Below, in pieces: positions 1 to 8,727 of a DNA stretch of 64,000 nt; the first letter of the stretch is position 1; each line of letters opens with the position of its first letter. The notes beneath the pieces were generated by a model. The model did no database searches. It saw nothing but the letters and a program-made list of their open reading frames with translations, and was not told the origin of the DNA. Origin of the DNA: Bacteroidota bacterium (lineage in GTDB: Bacteria; Bacteroidota; Bacteroidia; Chitinophagales; Chitinophagaceae); the NCBI GenBank assembly GCA_016183765.1, contig JACPEA010000011.1:186001-250000 (forward strand), given 5' to 3'. Made by a program: the position numbers and the translations under genes.

Positions 1-1203
1 GAAGAAAAGATAACCATCATCCTGGTACAGGCCGCTGATATCGCCGCCATCGGGCGAAGCTGATTTACCCAGCTTTTTATTCAGCACTTCCAGGTTATAA
101 ATATCCCCTTTACGGATACCGAGAATGGCGGTAAGTACGGAATCGGGGAACTTGGTATTACCTCTCCAGGCAATATTACCGAAGTAGTACCGGTGCCCCT
201 CGTTCAGTTTGATATCGATATTCAAACCGCCACGGCGTACATGGTAGATGGTGTCTTTTTCAATGATCGCATCACGGAAACCAAGCGAATTATAATATTC
301 GAGCAGGTTTTCTTTATCGTCTACAAACTTCTTCTCATCAAACTTGGCGCCTGTCAGTTTCAAACGGATATAGGGGTCCAGCAGTTTTTTGGTTTTGCTG
401 TAAGTGAGGTACCCGTGGTCTTTCAGGTATTCCTGGAACTTATACCGCTGCGGGGCAACCAGGTAACCCTTATCGAAACTGGGGTACAGGGTAAAACGCG
501 AACGCTCTTTGGTGTCTTTCAGCTGTTTCTTCAGTTTACCAGCATCAACCGTGTTCCCGCCAAAGTTGATATTGTTGATCTTCACTTTCGGCCCTTTGTC
601 GATCAGGAAATCGAGCGCCAGGGTATTGTTGAAGGTAGTGTCATTTTTCTGATCAATGGTTACCCTTGCATCGAGGTATCCTTTTTCGGCATAGTATTTT
701 TTGATGGCTTCCACCGCAGAGATCTTCATGTTCTCTGTGACCACCCGGTTGGGTACCAGCCCTGTTTTACCGGAAAGATCGTCACTTTCACCCTTGCGCA
801 CCCCTTTGAAAAAGAACCTGGACAAACGGGGTCTTTCGGTAACAGCGATCTCGATATCGATGTTCCTTCCTTCCAGTTTGGTCAGGTAGATCTCCACATT
901 GGAAAAATAGTTCTGGCCCCAGAGTTTGGTGATGGCTTTGGAGAAATTGTCGCCACCGGGTATCATGATCTCATCGCCCACACTGATATTGGCAATAGAA
1001 AACAAAAGATTCTCATCAAAAAAACGGTTACCGACTGCCCTGATGGCAGCTACTTTGTATTTGCGGGGTGTTTTCTGTGTGAAAATATTGAGCAGGTCAA
1101 CATCAATAGAGGTTATGGTAGTATCGGTTTGCTGCGAACGGGCCGGGAGACTCACGAACGATGTTACTAAAGCCAACACTAAAATTTTGTACACTTTCTG
1201 CAT
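1..1203 (-). CDS. bamA: Outer membrane protein assembly factor BamA (3' part beyond the window)
   Basis: The reading frame is open from the ATG at 1203 down to base 1, giving 401 codons with no stop, so the C-terminal barrel lies outside the window. It starts with a signal peptide (MQKVYKILVLALVTSFVSL...) and continues as successive POTRA repeats, recognisable by segments such as AIRAVGNRFFDE, INNINFGGNTVDAGKLKKQL and YYFGNIAWRGNTKFPD. BamA folds and inserts beta-barrel proteins into the outer membrane. It follows uppS by 150 bp on the same strand, the usual Bacteroidota order. The identification rests on POTRA architecture and gene order; the barrel itself cannot be checked here. Confidence 0.93.
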   Translation of the reverse strand, partial: MQKVYKILVLALVTSFVSLPARSQQTDTTITSIDVDLLNIFTQKTPRKYKVAAIRAVGNRFFDENLLFSIANISVGDEIMIPGGDNFSKAITKLWGQNYFSNVEIYLTKLEGRNIDIEIAVTERPRLSRFFFKGVRKGESDDLSGKTGLVPNRVVTENMKISAVEAIKKYYAEKGYLDARVTIDQKNDTTFNNTLALDFLIDKGPKVKINNINFGGNTVDAGKLKKQLKDTKERSRFTLYPSFDKGYLVAPQRYKFQEYLKDHGYLTYSKTKKLLDPYIRLKLTGAKFDEKKFVDDKENLLEYYNSLGFRDAIIEKDTIYHVRRGGLNIDIKLNEGHRYYFGNIAWRGNTKFPDSVLTAILGIRKGDIYNLEVLNKKLGKSASPDGGDISGLYQDDGYLFF

Positions 1204-1353
1204 CCGGTTTCGGTTTGTGATGTTGCCGACTGAAAGAACATTCCAGGCTCTGTCAGCGATAGGTTCAGGTTTTTAGGCGGGGCAAATTAACTGGAATAAT
1301 TAAAAATTGTTTGTTAAATCACCCCCTGTATGATAGGGTGTGGTGTTAAATAG

Positions 1354-2118
1354 CTATGCCAATTGGGTTTCCTCCTGTATTTGTTGCCCCGTTTTGCCAA
1401 ACCGCCTCTCGCGACCCTGGAAGTCGATAATGGCTTCGTACAGGTTCTCTTTGCGGAAATCGGGCCAACGGGTGTTGGTGAAATATAATTCGGCATATGC
1501 TAACTGGTACAACAGGAAATTACTGATCCGGTATTCACCGCTGGTGCGGATCATCAGCTCCGGATCGGGGAACTTACTGGTGGTAAGGTATTGCTGCAGG
1601 GTTTCCTGGCAGATGGTTTCGGGATCTATTTTACCGGCTTTTATATCCTGGCCGATGTTCTTTACGGCATTCACCAGTTCCCAGCGGCTGCTGTAACTGA
1701 GCGCCATAATAAGGTTGAGGCCGGTATTCTGGCTGGTCAGCTCCAGGGCTTCCTGCAGTTCAGCCTGCGCAAATGCGGGCAGCATATTGAGGTCGCCGAT
1801 CACATGCAGGCGGATATGGTTCTTATTCAGCGTAGGCACTTCCTTGCGGATGGTTTCTACCAGCAGCGACATCAGGCCCTCTACCTCCTGCTGCGGCCTG
1901 TCCCAGTTTTCGGTACTGAATGCATACAGGGTAAGGTACTCGATACCCAGTTCGGCACTTCCCTCTACAATGTTACGGACGCTCTCTACCCCATGAAAAT
2001 GGCCATACAGACGATCCTGGCCTTTTTCTTCGGCCCAGCGTCCATTTCCATCCATAATGATGGCAATATGGCGGGGTAAGTGTTCCCGGTCAATCTTATC
2101 GATCAGGCCTTCCGGCAT
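1354..2118 (-). CDS. uppS: Isoprenyl transferase (undecaprenyl diphosphate synthase)
   Basis: Cis-prenyltransferase that condenses isopentenyl diphosphate with farnesyl diphosphate to give undecaprenyl diphosphate, the lipid carrier for peptidoglycan and surface glycans. The 254-residue protein has the family hallmarks: the HIAIIMDGNGRWA motif with the catalytic Asp near residue 23, the LYAFSTENW segment near residue 65, and the C-terminal ELMIRTSGEYRISNFLLYQ substrate-binding block near residue 200. Length is normal for the family. It is the gene before bamA, and a TAGATTTG -7 element lies about 20 bp upstream of its ATG. The assignment is secure. Confidence 0.97.
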   Translation of the reverse strand: MPEGLIDKIDREHLPRHIAIIMDGNGRWAEEKGQDRLYGHFHGVESVRNIVEGSAELGIEYLTLYAFSTENWDRPQQEVEGLMSLLVETIRKEVPTLNKNHIRLHVIGDLNMLPAFAQAELQEALELTSQNTGLNLIMALSYSSRWELVNAVKNIGQDIKAGKIDPETICQETLQQYLTTSKFPDPELMIRTSGEYRISNFLLYQLAYAELYFTNTRWPDFRKENLYEAIIDFQGRERRFGKTGQQIQEETQLA

Positions 2119-2140
2119 AGGAGTAACTAGAATTAGGGTG

Positions 2141-2148
2141 CAAATCTA
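2141..2148 (-). promoter_or_regulatory. Putative -7 element of the uppS promoter (TAGATTTG)
   Basis: On the minus strand this octamer reads TAGATTTG, a full match to the Bacteroidota -7 consensus TAnnTTTG, 22 bp before the uppS start codon. No TTG was found at the preferred distance upstream. The call rests on sequence match and position only. Confidence 0.45.
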
Positions 2149-2214
2149 ACAAAACCAACGCTTATAGCGGGATATAATTGCCTAAATATGAGGCGGAAGC
2201 CTGATAAACAGTAG

Positions 2215-3075
2215 CTACTTACCTGCAGGGGTAGGGCAACGGTAGGAGGAGAGGTTGAAGGAGACACCCACTTTCAGCGTGGCAAACGCATCTTTCTGCA
2301 GGCTGTTTCCCCGCTGTTTTCCTTTGATACCAATGGAAGTACCGGTTTCATAACTCCTGTCCTGCAACAGGAAGGCAGGCGATGGTGAGCCATCCGGCAG
2401 GGGTGGAAAAGCATCCGGCGCATACAGGCCGCTCACATCATCCAGGTAATCGGTATTCGTCATCCGGTAGGTGAGTTCGGCAAATACGTTGGTGCGGGTA
2501 TTCAGGGCATATTTAACACCCAGCGTGAACGGTATGCTGATGGCGATGGGATTGTATGGTTTTAGGTTCGGGTAAAGCGAACTTCCCTGTCCCTCTGTAC
2601 CCAGTGTACGAAGCAGGTATTTCTCCCCATTCAGGTAGGCATAGGGATCGTAGGAGAAAACGCCCACACCCAAACCAACATAGGGGGTAAACTCATATCC
2701 TTCGAAACCCGGGTGGAACTCGAAAAAGTTAAAGTCACCGGCAAGGCTGAGCTCCCAGACATTGGAATTAAAACTAAGATTGCGCGCCTGTTGTACCGGG
2801 TTGGAACTGTACATATCCGAATAACCCAGCAACGCATAATCACCCGCAATGCGGATGCCGATATAATTGCTGATCTGTTTTCTGAAAAAAATACCCGCAG
2901 CGATCTTGGGGCGGTTCAGACCCGTGCTGGGATTGAGGTCGCCGAAATAATGCGCCAGTCCAACAGCAACGCCCACTTCGCCCTGGTGCACATAGGGCTC
3001 CAGCATCTGTGCACGGGCCGTTCCCAGTCCGGCGATCAAACAAAACAGGGCGATGATTTTTCTAAGCATAGTCAT
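2215..3075 (-). CDS. DUF6089 family outer membrane beta-barrel protein
   Basis: Predicted exported barrel protein of about 286 residues. The N-terminus is a clear signal peptide (MLRKIIALFCLIAGLGTARA). The mature part begins with EPYVHQGEVGVAVGLAHYFGD, followed by alternating aromatic/glycine-rich strands and the segment YKAxxNPVQQARNLSF-like region typical of DUF6089 proteins, which in Bacteroidota are found between nadK and uppS exactly as here. The start is ambiguous between ATG 3075 and ATG 3069; an upstream ATG at 3111 would put charged residues before the signal peptide and is less likely. The function is unknown; its conserved position next to envelope genes suggests an envelope role, which is inference. 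Confidence 0.82.
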   Translation of the reverse strand: MTMLRKIIALFCLIAGLGTARAQMLEPYVHQGEVGVAVGLAHYFGDLNPSTGLNRPKIAAGIFFRKQISNYIGIRIAGDYALLGYSDMYSSNPVQQARNLSFNSNVWELSLAGDFNFFEFHPGFEGYEFTPYVGLGVGVFSYDPYAYLNGEKYLLRTLGTEGQGSSLYPNLKPYNPIAISIPFTLGVKYALNTRTNVFAELTYRMTNTDYLDDVSGLYAPDAFPPLPDGSPSPAFLLQDRSYETGTSIGIKGKQRGNSLQKDAFATLKVGVSFNLSSYRCPTPAGK

Positions 3076-3129
3076 CCGGATATTCAAGATTTCATTGTAA
3101 AATAGCACCAATTTTTAATACGATAAAAG

Positions 3130-4008
3130 TTAATTTCTTTTATCCAGTCCCCAGGTAAGTTTACTACGCAGTGTAGATAAAAAACTATTCTCGTTCAGCC
3201 TGATCAGGTTCACCCCGAATTTTTCGCGGCGGATGGCCAGCTGGATACTCTTGTCAACGATCTCCCGGCGTGCATCCAGGGCGCAGATCACCTGGTCGGC
3301 CCGGCTTTCCACTTCAAATGAGATGACGTTATTATCCGGCACAATGATGGGGCGCACATTCAGGTTATGCGGCGCTACGGGAGTGATCACAAAACAGGCT
3401 GTTTCGGGGAACATGATGGGACCATTACAGCTCATGCTGTACCCGGTTGACCCGGTTGGTGTGGATACGATGAGCCCATCTGCCCAGTACGTATTCAAAA
3501 ATTCGCCGTTCAGGTAGGTGTGTATCTTTACCATGGGCGAAATGTCCCTTTTATGGATGGCAAATTCATTCAACGCAAAAGGGGTTTCACCAAACAGGGG
3601 CAGGTTCGACTCCAGGTGTATCAGCAACCTTTTATCGATCAGGCAGGTCCTGTTCACCAGTGCATCCACTGCGTTGGCCAACTCCTCTTTACTGATGCTG
3701 GCCAAAAAACCCAGCCTGCCAAAATTGATACCCAGGATCGGGATATTCTTATTTTTTACCAGTGTAACTGTATCGAGCAAAGTACCATCCCCACCCAGGC
3801 TGATGAGGCAGTCGATGGGCTCTTCCAGTTCGTCTGAACTGGCAAAAGGCGTCAGTTTCTCCTGCAGGTGGGCCGGCAGGGTGAACTGGTTCAGTAAGGG
3901 GTGGTAGATCAGGATATTTATTTCGTAGCGGGTCAGTTCTTCCAGTAATACCAGCAAGGGGTTCTCCTGTTCAAAATCAAGACCGCGGCTGTAGATAGCT
4001 ACTTTCAT
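3130..4008 (-). CDS. nadK: NAD kinase
   Basis: ATP-NAD kinase that phosphorylates NAD to NADP in the cytoplasm. The 292-residue protein shows the diagnostic LISLGGDGTLLDTV motif with the catalytic GGDG near residue 70, and the second conserved block GLIVSTPTGSTGYSMSCNGPI around residue 180 that forms the nucleotide site. The start at 4008 (MKVAIYSRG) is chosen because it aligns with the beginning of the fold; the longer frame adds 13 residues not seen in the family. It sits in the minus-strand block between the BamA-like gene and the DUF6089 gene, an arrangement common in this phylum. Confidence 0.96.
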   Translation of the reverse strand: MKVAIYSRGLDFEQENPLLVLLEELTRYEINILIYHPLLNQFTLPAHLQEKLTPFASSDELEEPIDCLISLGGDGTLLDTVTLVKNKNIPILGINFGRLGFLASISKEELANAVDALVNRTCLIDKRLLIHLESNLPLFGETPFALNEFAIHKRDISPMVKIHTYLNGEFLNTYWADGLIVSTPTGSTGYSMSCNGPIMFPETACFVITPVAPHNLNVRPIIVPDNNVISFEVESRADQVICALDARREIVDKSIQLAIRREKFGVNLIRLNENSFLSTLRSKLTWGLDKRN

Positions 4009-4085
4009 TGAAGAATTTGAAAATTTGAAAACCTGTGAACGGACCAATGCCAGGCACCGTCAAATCAGCTGATTTTCAAATCGAT

Positions 4086-5522
4086 TTAAAAGTCGTTTCT
4101 CGTCTGTAAATATAAGCCATCCTTTCCCAGCTGGTTAAAGCTATACTCGATTTTAAACACAAAATCGTAGATGGAAACGATATCCATACCCAACCCCCAT
4201 GTTCGTAATAACTTGTTATTCAAGGTATTACTAATATTTGGATGAGGGGTATAGGCATAACCGAGGTCACCATAGGCTTTCAGGAAAATGCGGAAAGGGA
4301 TCTTGTCATGGGTTTTACTGGGAAAAGGATTGTGCAGGATAAAGGAGAGTACCTGTTTGCTCATGGTGGTCTTTAAAGCTGCACCCAGCATACCGTCTAC
4401 CACATTGTACTCAAGCCCGCGCATCTGGTAAAAACCATAACCAAACAGCCGCTCGTTCACGAAATAATCGCGGAAAGGTGTTTTGGCAATACCCAATCCT
4501 TCCAAATGAAGGAAGCTGGTTTTGGTGAACGGCAATGTGTAAACGGCTCTTGCTCCCAGCTGCCAGAAACCGACGGTATTATCCAATCCGCGGCGATAGA
4601 GGTTCCCCTCGAACAGGAATCCTTTGGTGGGGTAAGGGATATAGTCTACGTTATAGTACTTATACTGGTAACTGAAATCAACAAAACGCAGGCGGGTACG
4701 GTTATCGGGGAAATAGTTGGGATTGATCTTGAGAACGGTATCCGCAACCTGTTCGTCATTATACGATACCCTGAAATAATGCCTTTGTTTTACATCCGGA
4801 CGGAATGAGTAGGTAAAGTCAAACCGAAGCGCTTTTTTGGCAATGCTTTCCTGTTTGTAAAAAAGCTGTTTATTATCGCCCGTGGCATAGTTGACTTCTT
4901 TCTGTGTGGCCGAAATAATGCCCACGTTAAAGCCCTGTTTCAGTTTCCGGTCAAAAAAGGGCAGGTTATACCGCAGGGTAAGCTGTTGGGTATAACCATT
5001 GATCAGCCATACATCCAGGTTATCGTTACGGCCGGTGATATTGTTCTGGGTGAATTTGATCCCATAGTTCACCCTTTCCAAGCTACGCTTCTGTTCCACC
5101 CACCACTGGTTGAAGTTACGGTCTACCAGCCTGAAATAAGGAAGCGGAAAAAAATACCATCGCTCCTTAAGATCGACCTGTACCTGCAATACATTCCCTT
5201 TACGCGAAGCCACATATACGCTTACATCCACAAACAAACTGGTATTCATGAGTTGTTGTTTGGCCAGTATGAGTTGCTCCTCCATGCCCGCCTCTGTAAA
5301 ACGGCTGCCTTTGACAAAAGGCAGTTCCCGGGTTACAATGAAGATCCTGGTGCGTTTGTTTCCGGTGATAACGATATCGCCCACCATAACCGGGCGGTTC
5401 TGCGGGGCAATGGTATCAGGCTGCGGCACAGAAACAGAGGAATCAGGTAAGTATTGGGCAGTAAGGGGTAACACGGATCCTACACACACCACCAGTAAAA
5501 CAATAACACACGATAACCTCAT
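4086..5522 (-). CDS. BamA/TamA-family (D15-like) outer membrane protein with one POTRA domain
   Basis: Omp85-superfamily protein of 478 residues. After a signal peptide (cleavage probably after SVLPLTAQ) and a short proline-rich linker there is a single POTRA-like domain at about residues 46-125 (VGDIVITGNKRTRIFIVTREL, with LFVDVSVYV near its end), then a 16-strand-type barrel rich in aromatic residues and ending in Phe (NDF), the usual outer membrane insertion signal. It is much shorter than BamA and has one POTRA rather than five, so it is a paralogue. Its cargo is unknown; such proteins in Bacteroidota may assist secretion or barrel or lipid insertion. Confidence 0.85.
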   Translation of the reverse strand: MRLSCVIVLLVVCVGSVLPLTAQYLPDSSVSVPQPDTIAPQNRPVMVGDIVITGNKRTRIFIVTRELPFVKGSRFTEAGMEEQLILAKQQLMNTSLFVDVSVYVASRKGNVLQVQVDLKERWYFFPLPYFRLVDRNFNQWWVEQKRSLERVNYGIKFTQNNITGRNDNLDVWLINGYTQQLTLRYNLPFFDRKLKQGFNVGIISATQKEVNYATGDNKQLFYKQESIAKKALRFDFTYSFRPDVKQRHYFRVSYNDEQVADTVLKINPNYFPDNRTRLRFVDFSYQYKYYNVDYIPYPTKGFLFEGNLYRRGLDNTVGFWQLGARAVYTLPFTKTSFLHLEGLGIAKTPFRDYFVNERLFGYGFYQMRGLEYNVVDGMLGAALKTTMSKQVLSFILHNPFPSKTHDKIPFRIFLKAYGDLGYAYTPHPNISNTLNNKLLRTWGLGMDIVSIYDFVFKIEYSFNQLGKDGLYLQTRNDF

Positions 5523-5639
5523 CTGCGGAATTCAATTGATAATTGCGGTAAAAATAGGTGGATTGGGGAATATCGGACCAGGAATGTGCGTATATCTGTT
5601 TAAGCAAATGGAAACGAACACACCGGTCTTGCATTTGCT

Positions 5640-6299
5640 TTACATATTCAGGTAAGAAAGCAGGTGGTTATAATTCTCTTTGAGTTCGTTGGTATAGGTT
5701 TCTTCGCCAAAATAATAGCGCACGGCGTAATCGTAGCGCTGGAAAGTGGCCACAATATCCGATACTTCTATCTTGCTCACTTTCAGCGTGATCACTACCA
5801 GGCCGGTATCGTGTTCCGTGTAAGTGTTGAGTTGTGTGATATAGGCGTCGTTGGTTTCTACCAGTCGGTTCACTTCACCGAAAGAAAAATTCCGCTTCTC
5901 GGTTTCCAGTACAATGATGCCGCCTTTATCGTCATTGCCCACAAAGGAAGACAGTCTTCTGAGCAGGTCGCGGGCGGTGATCACACCCGACAGTTCCGCC
6001 TGTGCTGTAATCACGGGCAGCAAGGATAATTCATGGTCGGCGATGATGCGAAGGGCCGATAAGAAATATTCATCGTTTTTCACGGAAACCTTTTGCAGCG
6101 ACGTTTCCATGGCAGCTACCAGGTTGCTCTCATCGGCATCGAGCAGGTCGTCTTTACTGATCAGGCCGGCATATTTTTCTTCGCTCAGTACCGGCAGGTG
6201 TAATATATCGTACTCATCCATCAGCTGCAGGGCAAGAGAGATCTTATCAAACAGGTTGATAGCGGGAAAGCCGGAATTAATGAGTTGTGATGCCAGCAT
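5640..6299 (-). CDS. CBS domain pair protein
   Basis: Soluble 219-residue protein with two CBS motifs: the first at about residues 8-60 (ISLALQLMDEYDILHLPVL followed by YAGLISKDDLLD), the second at about 70-125 (FLSALRIIADHELSLLPVI followed by LSGVITARDLL). The remaining 90 residues look like an ACT-type fold (GGIIVLETEKRNFSFGEVNRLVE, then VVITLKVSKIEVSDIVATF). CBS pairs usually bind adenosine nucleotides and regulate partner enzymes. The neighbours are nadK and a BamA-like gene; this CBS-nadK linkage recurs in Bacteroidota, so a nucleotide-sensing role linked to NAD metabolism is possible but not shown. Confidence 0.86.
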   Translation of the reverse strand: MLASQLINSGFPAINLFDKISLALQLMDEYDILHLPVLSEEKYAGLISKDDLLDADESNLVAAMETSLQKVSVKNDEYFLSALRIIADHELSLLPVITAQAELSGVITARDLLRRLSSFVGNDDKGGIIVLETEKRNFSFGEVNRLVETNDAYITQLNTYTEHDTGLVVITLKVSKIEVSDIVATFQRYDYAVRYYFGEETYTNELKENYNHLLSYLNM

Positions 6300-6345
6300 C
6301 TGTTCTTTTCTCCATATACGCTGCCAGCCAGGCCAGGGTTTCCGG

Positions 6346-7107
6346 CTATGACTTCAGCTTGTTTAAAAAACCTTCCAGTATCCTGTTGAATTCATCAGGA
6401 ACTTCCATCATTGGGGCGTGACCGCATTTGTCTACAAAATGCAGTTCACTGTTCGGGATCAGCCGGTTGAATTCCCTGCCTACAAAGGGCGGGGTAATGG
6501 TATCATTGTTGCCCCAGATCAGGCAGGTGGGCTGTTTGATCTGGTTCAATTCTTCGCCCAGGTTATTTCGGATAGCGCTTTTGGCCAGCGCAATGATCTT
6601 GATCACTTTTAAACGGTTATTGGTGATCTCGAACACTTCGTCCACCAGTTCCTTGGTAGCTGTTGCGGGATCATAAAAAGTGACCTGTGTTTTCTTTTTG
6701 ATGTATTCGTAGTCGCCGCGTTTGGGATAACTGTCGCCCATGCCGTTTTCGAACAAACCGCTGCTTCCGGTAAGGATCAGCGATTTGATGCGTTCCGGAT
6801 GTTTGAGGATATGCACCAGGGCCACATGCCCTCCCAGTGAGTTTCCCAGGAGATGAACATGGTGATAATCCCTTGTTTCGATGAATTTCTGTACATGTTT
6901 CTCAAGCCCTCCCACCGATGTGTGAAAAATGTCCAGATCGAACAAAGGCAACAGTGGCACCACCACTTTATAATTTCCTTTGAAATATTCGATCAGATCC
7001 TTGAAATTACTTAATGCGCCGAACAAACCATGTAATAAGATCAGTGGCTCACCTTCTCCTACTTCAATAAACTTAAACTTATCCTGTTGTTTTATCTCGT
7101 AATTCAT
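6346..7107 (-). CDS. Alpha/beta-fold hydrolase
   Basis: Cytoplasmic alpha/beta hydrolase of 253 residues. The oxyanion region is PLILLHGLFGALSNF near residue 22, the nucleophile elbow is GNSLGGH (Ser near residue 92), the acid is probably the Asp in WGNNDTI near residue 197, and the catalytic His lies in DKCGHAPMMEVP near residue 230. No signal peptide. The substrate cannot be deduced; hydrolases of this type (MhpC/YbfF-like) act on esters or thioesters. It begins the minus-strand series that continues with the CBS gene 46 bp downstream. Confidence 0.9.
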   Translation of the reverse strand: MNYEIKQQDKFKFIEVGEGEPLILLHGLFGALSNFKDLIEYFKGNYKVVVPLLPLFDLDIFHTSVGGLEKHVQKFIETRDYHHVHLLGNSLGGHVALVHILKHPERIKSLILTGSSGLFENGMGDSYPKRGDYEYIKKKTQVTFYDPATATKELVDEVFEITNNRLKVIKIIALAKSAIRNNLGEELNQIKQPTCLIWGNNDTITPPFVGREFNRLIPNSELHFVDKCGHAPMMEVPDEFNRILEGFLNKLKS

Positions 7108-7272
7108 TAGTCAATTTCTTATACAGCAGTAATTGGGATCGGTACAAATAAAAGGAAAATCACTCAAATACGAATAAATGAAAAACCACTTCTGTACCCG
7201 GCATTTGTAACCTTTGCTAAAGTACTGATTTTACGGCAAAAACAGGGATACAGGCCGGTTTAGGTTTAACGA

Positions 7273-7830
7273 TTATATAATCTTCGCCTGAACAGCATCG
7301 AAGAATACCGACAGTTCTTCGAACATTCCCTTGAAAAAAGGAATCGCTGCACCAAACAGGTTGATGGCTTTGGGGCCCCAGGGTTGTATGAACGCGTAGG
7401 TGTACGAAGTCTGAAGTGTTCCCGGTTTGATCCAGTGAATCTTCTCCGCATAAAAAAGTAACACGCTGAACAGAGTAGTATACAGCACTGCGTACAAAAG
7501 CACACCACTGAGTTTATTCAGCCATCCCAGCAATACCATTTCCATAGCCGACTGGATGAACATGGCGCCCAGTCTTACCAGCAGTACCACCGCGATCATC
7601 ACCAGGATGAACGACAGGAATGGCAGCCAGGCGGCGGATATATGTGTGCTTTCTCTCAGCCATGCTGCCACCAGTGTAGAGAACTTCATAGCCGCTGCCA
7701 GTCCGATGAGGATACCCAGCAATGAGAAGACAGCTACCACAAAACCGTTGCGGAAGCCCTTGATCAATGCAAGGGTCATGAGTACCAGGAAAATGACATC
7801 TATCAGCATGGCAGAAAGGGATATCGCCAC
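7273..7830 (-). CDS. CvpA family inner membrane protein
   Basis: Integral membrane protein of 185 residues with four hydrophobic segments (about residues 8-25, 30-50, 68-90 and 105-125) and the CvpA-type start, where an ALIKGFRNGFV motif follows the first helix. CvpA homologues are linked to colicin V production and envelope homeostasis in Enterobacteria; their molecular role in Bacteroidota is unclear. The gene lies 23 bp after yqeY, in a likely three-gene unit gldC-yqeY-cvpA. Confidence 0.85.
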   Translation of the reverse strand: MAISLSAMLIDVIFLVLMTLALIKGFRNGFVVAVFSLLGILIGLAAAMKFSTLVAAWLRESTHISAAWLPFLSFILVMIAVVLLVRLGAMFIQSAMEMVLLGWLNKLSGVLLYAVLYTTLFSVLLFYAEKIHWIKPGTLQTSYTYAFIQPWGPKAINLFGAAIPFFKGMFEELSVFFDAVQAKII

Positions 7831-7853
7831 CGGTGGCGCTCTCCCGTAATCTT

Positions 7854-8306
7854 TTATTTGTTCAATAATTCTTTCACGGTCGCCGACACTGCTTTGCCAT
7901 CTGCCTTACCGGCCAGCTGTTTGGAAGCAACGCCCATTACCTTGCCCATATCCTGCGGTCCTGTGGCACCCAGTTCGGTAATAATGGCTGCAACGGCCTG
8001 CTGTAATTCGGCCTCACTTAATTGTGCAGGCAGAAATTTTTCAATCACCGCGATCTCTTCTGATTCTTTGGCAGCAAGGTCTGCACGGTTCTGCTGTGTA
8101 TAGATCTCCAGTGAATCCTTGCGCGATTTCACCAGCTTCTGTAACAGCTTCAGTTCGCCCTCTTCGGTAACTTGGCCATGGGCGCCCGGTTCTGTTTTGG
8201 CCTTGATGATCTCTGCTTTAATAGCACGTAAACCGCGAAGCAGGGCTTCGTCCTTGGCTTTCATGGCATCTTTCATCTGTGCCATTACTTTTTCTTCTAA
8301 ACTCAT
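7854..8306 (-). CDS. GatB/YqeY domain-containing protein
   Basis: Stand-alone YqeY protein of 150 residues, homologous to the C-terminal tRNA-binding domain of GatB. The helical start (LEEKVMAQMKDAMKAKDEALLRGLRAIKAEI), the central IAVIEKFLPAQLSEAEL block and the GPQDMGKVMGVASKQL segment are all family hallmarks, as is the length. It probably interacts with tRNA or amidotransferase complexes, though no activity is established for the stand-alone form. It follows gldC by 10 bp on the same strand. Confidence 0.94.
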   Translation of the reverse strand: MSLEEKVMAQMKDAMKAKDEALLRGLRAIKAEIIKAKTEPGAHGQVTEEGELKLLQKLVKSRKDSLEIYTQQNRADLAAKESEEIAVIEKFLPAQLSEAELQQAVAAIITELGATGPQDMGKVMGVASKQLAGKADGKAVSATVKELLNK

Positions 8307-8316
8307 ATTGAATGTT

Positions 8317-8661
8317 TTATTTGTTCTCTTTTACCTGGCTATCCCTGAATTTTTTATAGAATTCCCGGGCGAAAGTCTTCATATCCTCTACCAGTTCCTT
8401 TTGCTGGGTGGCGCGCATATACGTGTCGGCCATGCCCATGAAGGTCTGGTAGTAAAAATCGGCCATCTCGTCCACCATCATTTCCTTGGTCCAGAGATCG
8501 ATGCGCAGGGCGCTTTTATCGGTCCCGTCCCAGAAAGCTATCATCATTGATTTGGCTTGCTGCATCATATCTGCGGTACTGTCGCTGGCATTCCATTGGA
8601 TCTGTTGCGGCACTTTATTCTCATCTAATTCGATCTCTATCGAGATATTCGATCTATGCAT
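8317..8661 (-). CDS. gldC: Gliding motility protein GldC
   Basis: Small protein of about 114 residues matching GldC: it begins with SNISIEIELDENKVPQQIQW, contains ALRIDLWTKEMMVDEMADF and ends with a charged helix. GldC was defined by Flavobacterium gliding mutants but is widespread in Bacteroidota, including non-gliders. I chose the ATG at 8661 rather than an upstream one at 8703, because the family begins close to the SNISIEI strand and a TACTTTTG -7 element lies at 8692-8699, inside the longer reading frame. It is first in a probable unit with yqeY and cvpA. Confidence 0.92.
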   Translation of the reverse strand: MHRSNISIEIELDENKVPQQIQWNASDSTADMMQQAKSMMIAFWDGTDKSALRIDLWTKEMMVDEMADFYYQTFMGMADTYMRATQQKELVEDMKTFAREFYKKFRDSQVKENK

Positions 8662-8691
8662 GGTTCTGTAATTTTCGGTTAATGGGAACTG

Positions 8692-8699
8692 CAAAAGTA
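8692..8699 (-). promoter_or_regulatory. Putative -7 element of the gldC promoter (TACTTTTG)
   Basis: The minus strand reads TACTTTTGCAG, matching TAnnTTTG with the downstream CAG seen at several other promoters in this window. It lies 30 bp before the chosen gldC start and supports that start over the longer frame. Confidence 0.5.
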
Positions 8700-8727
8700 A
8701 CAAAACATCGGTTGCGGGGTACCTGGG

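Noticed and set aside
193-1170. Long open frame on the plus strand of the bamA gene
   Set aside because: The minus strand in this interval encodes a POTRA-rich BamA with a signal peptide; the plus-strand translation has no domain or signal.
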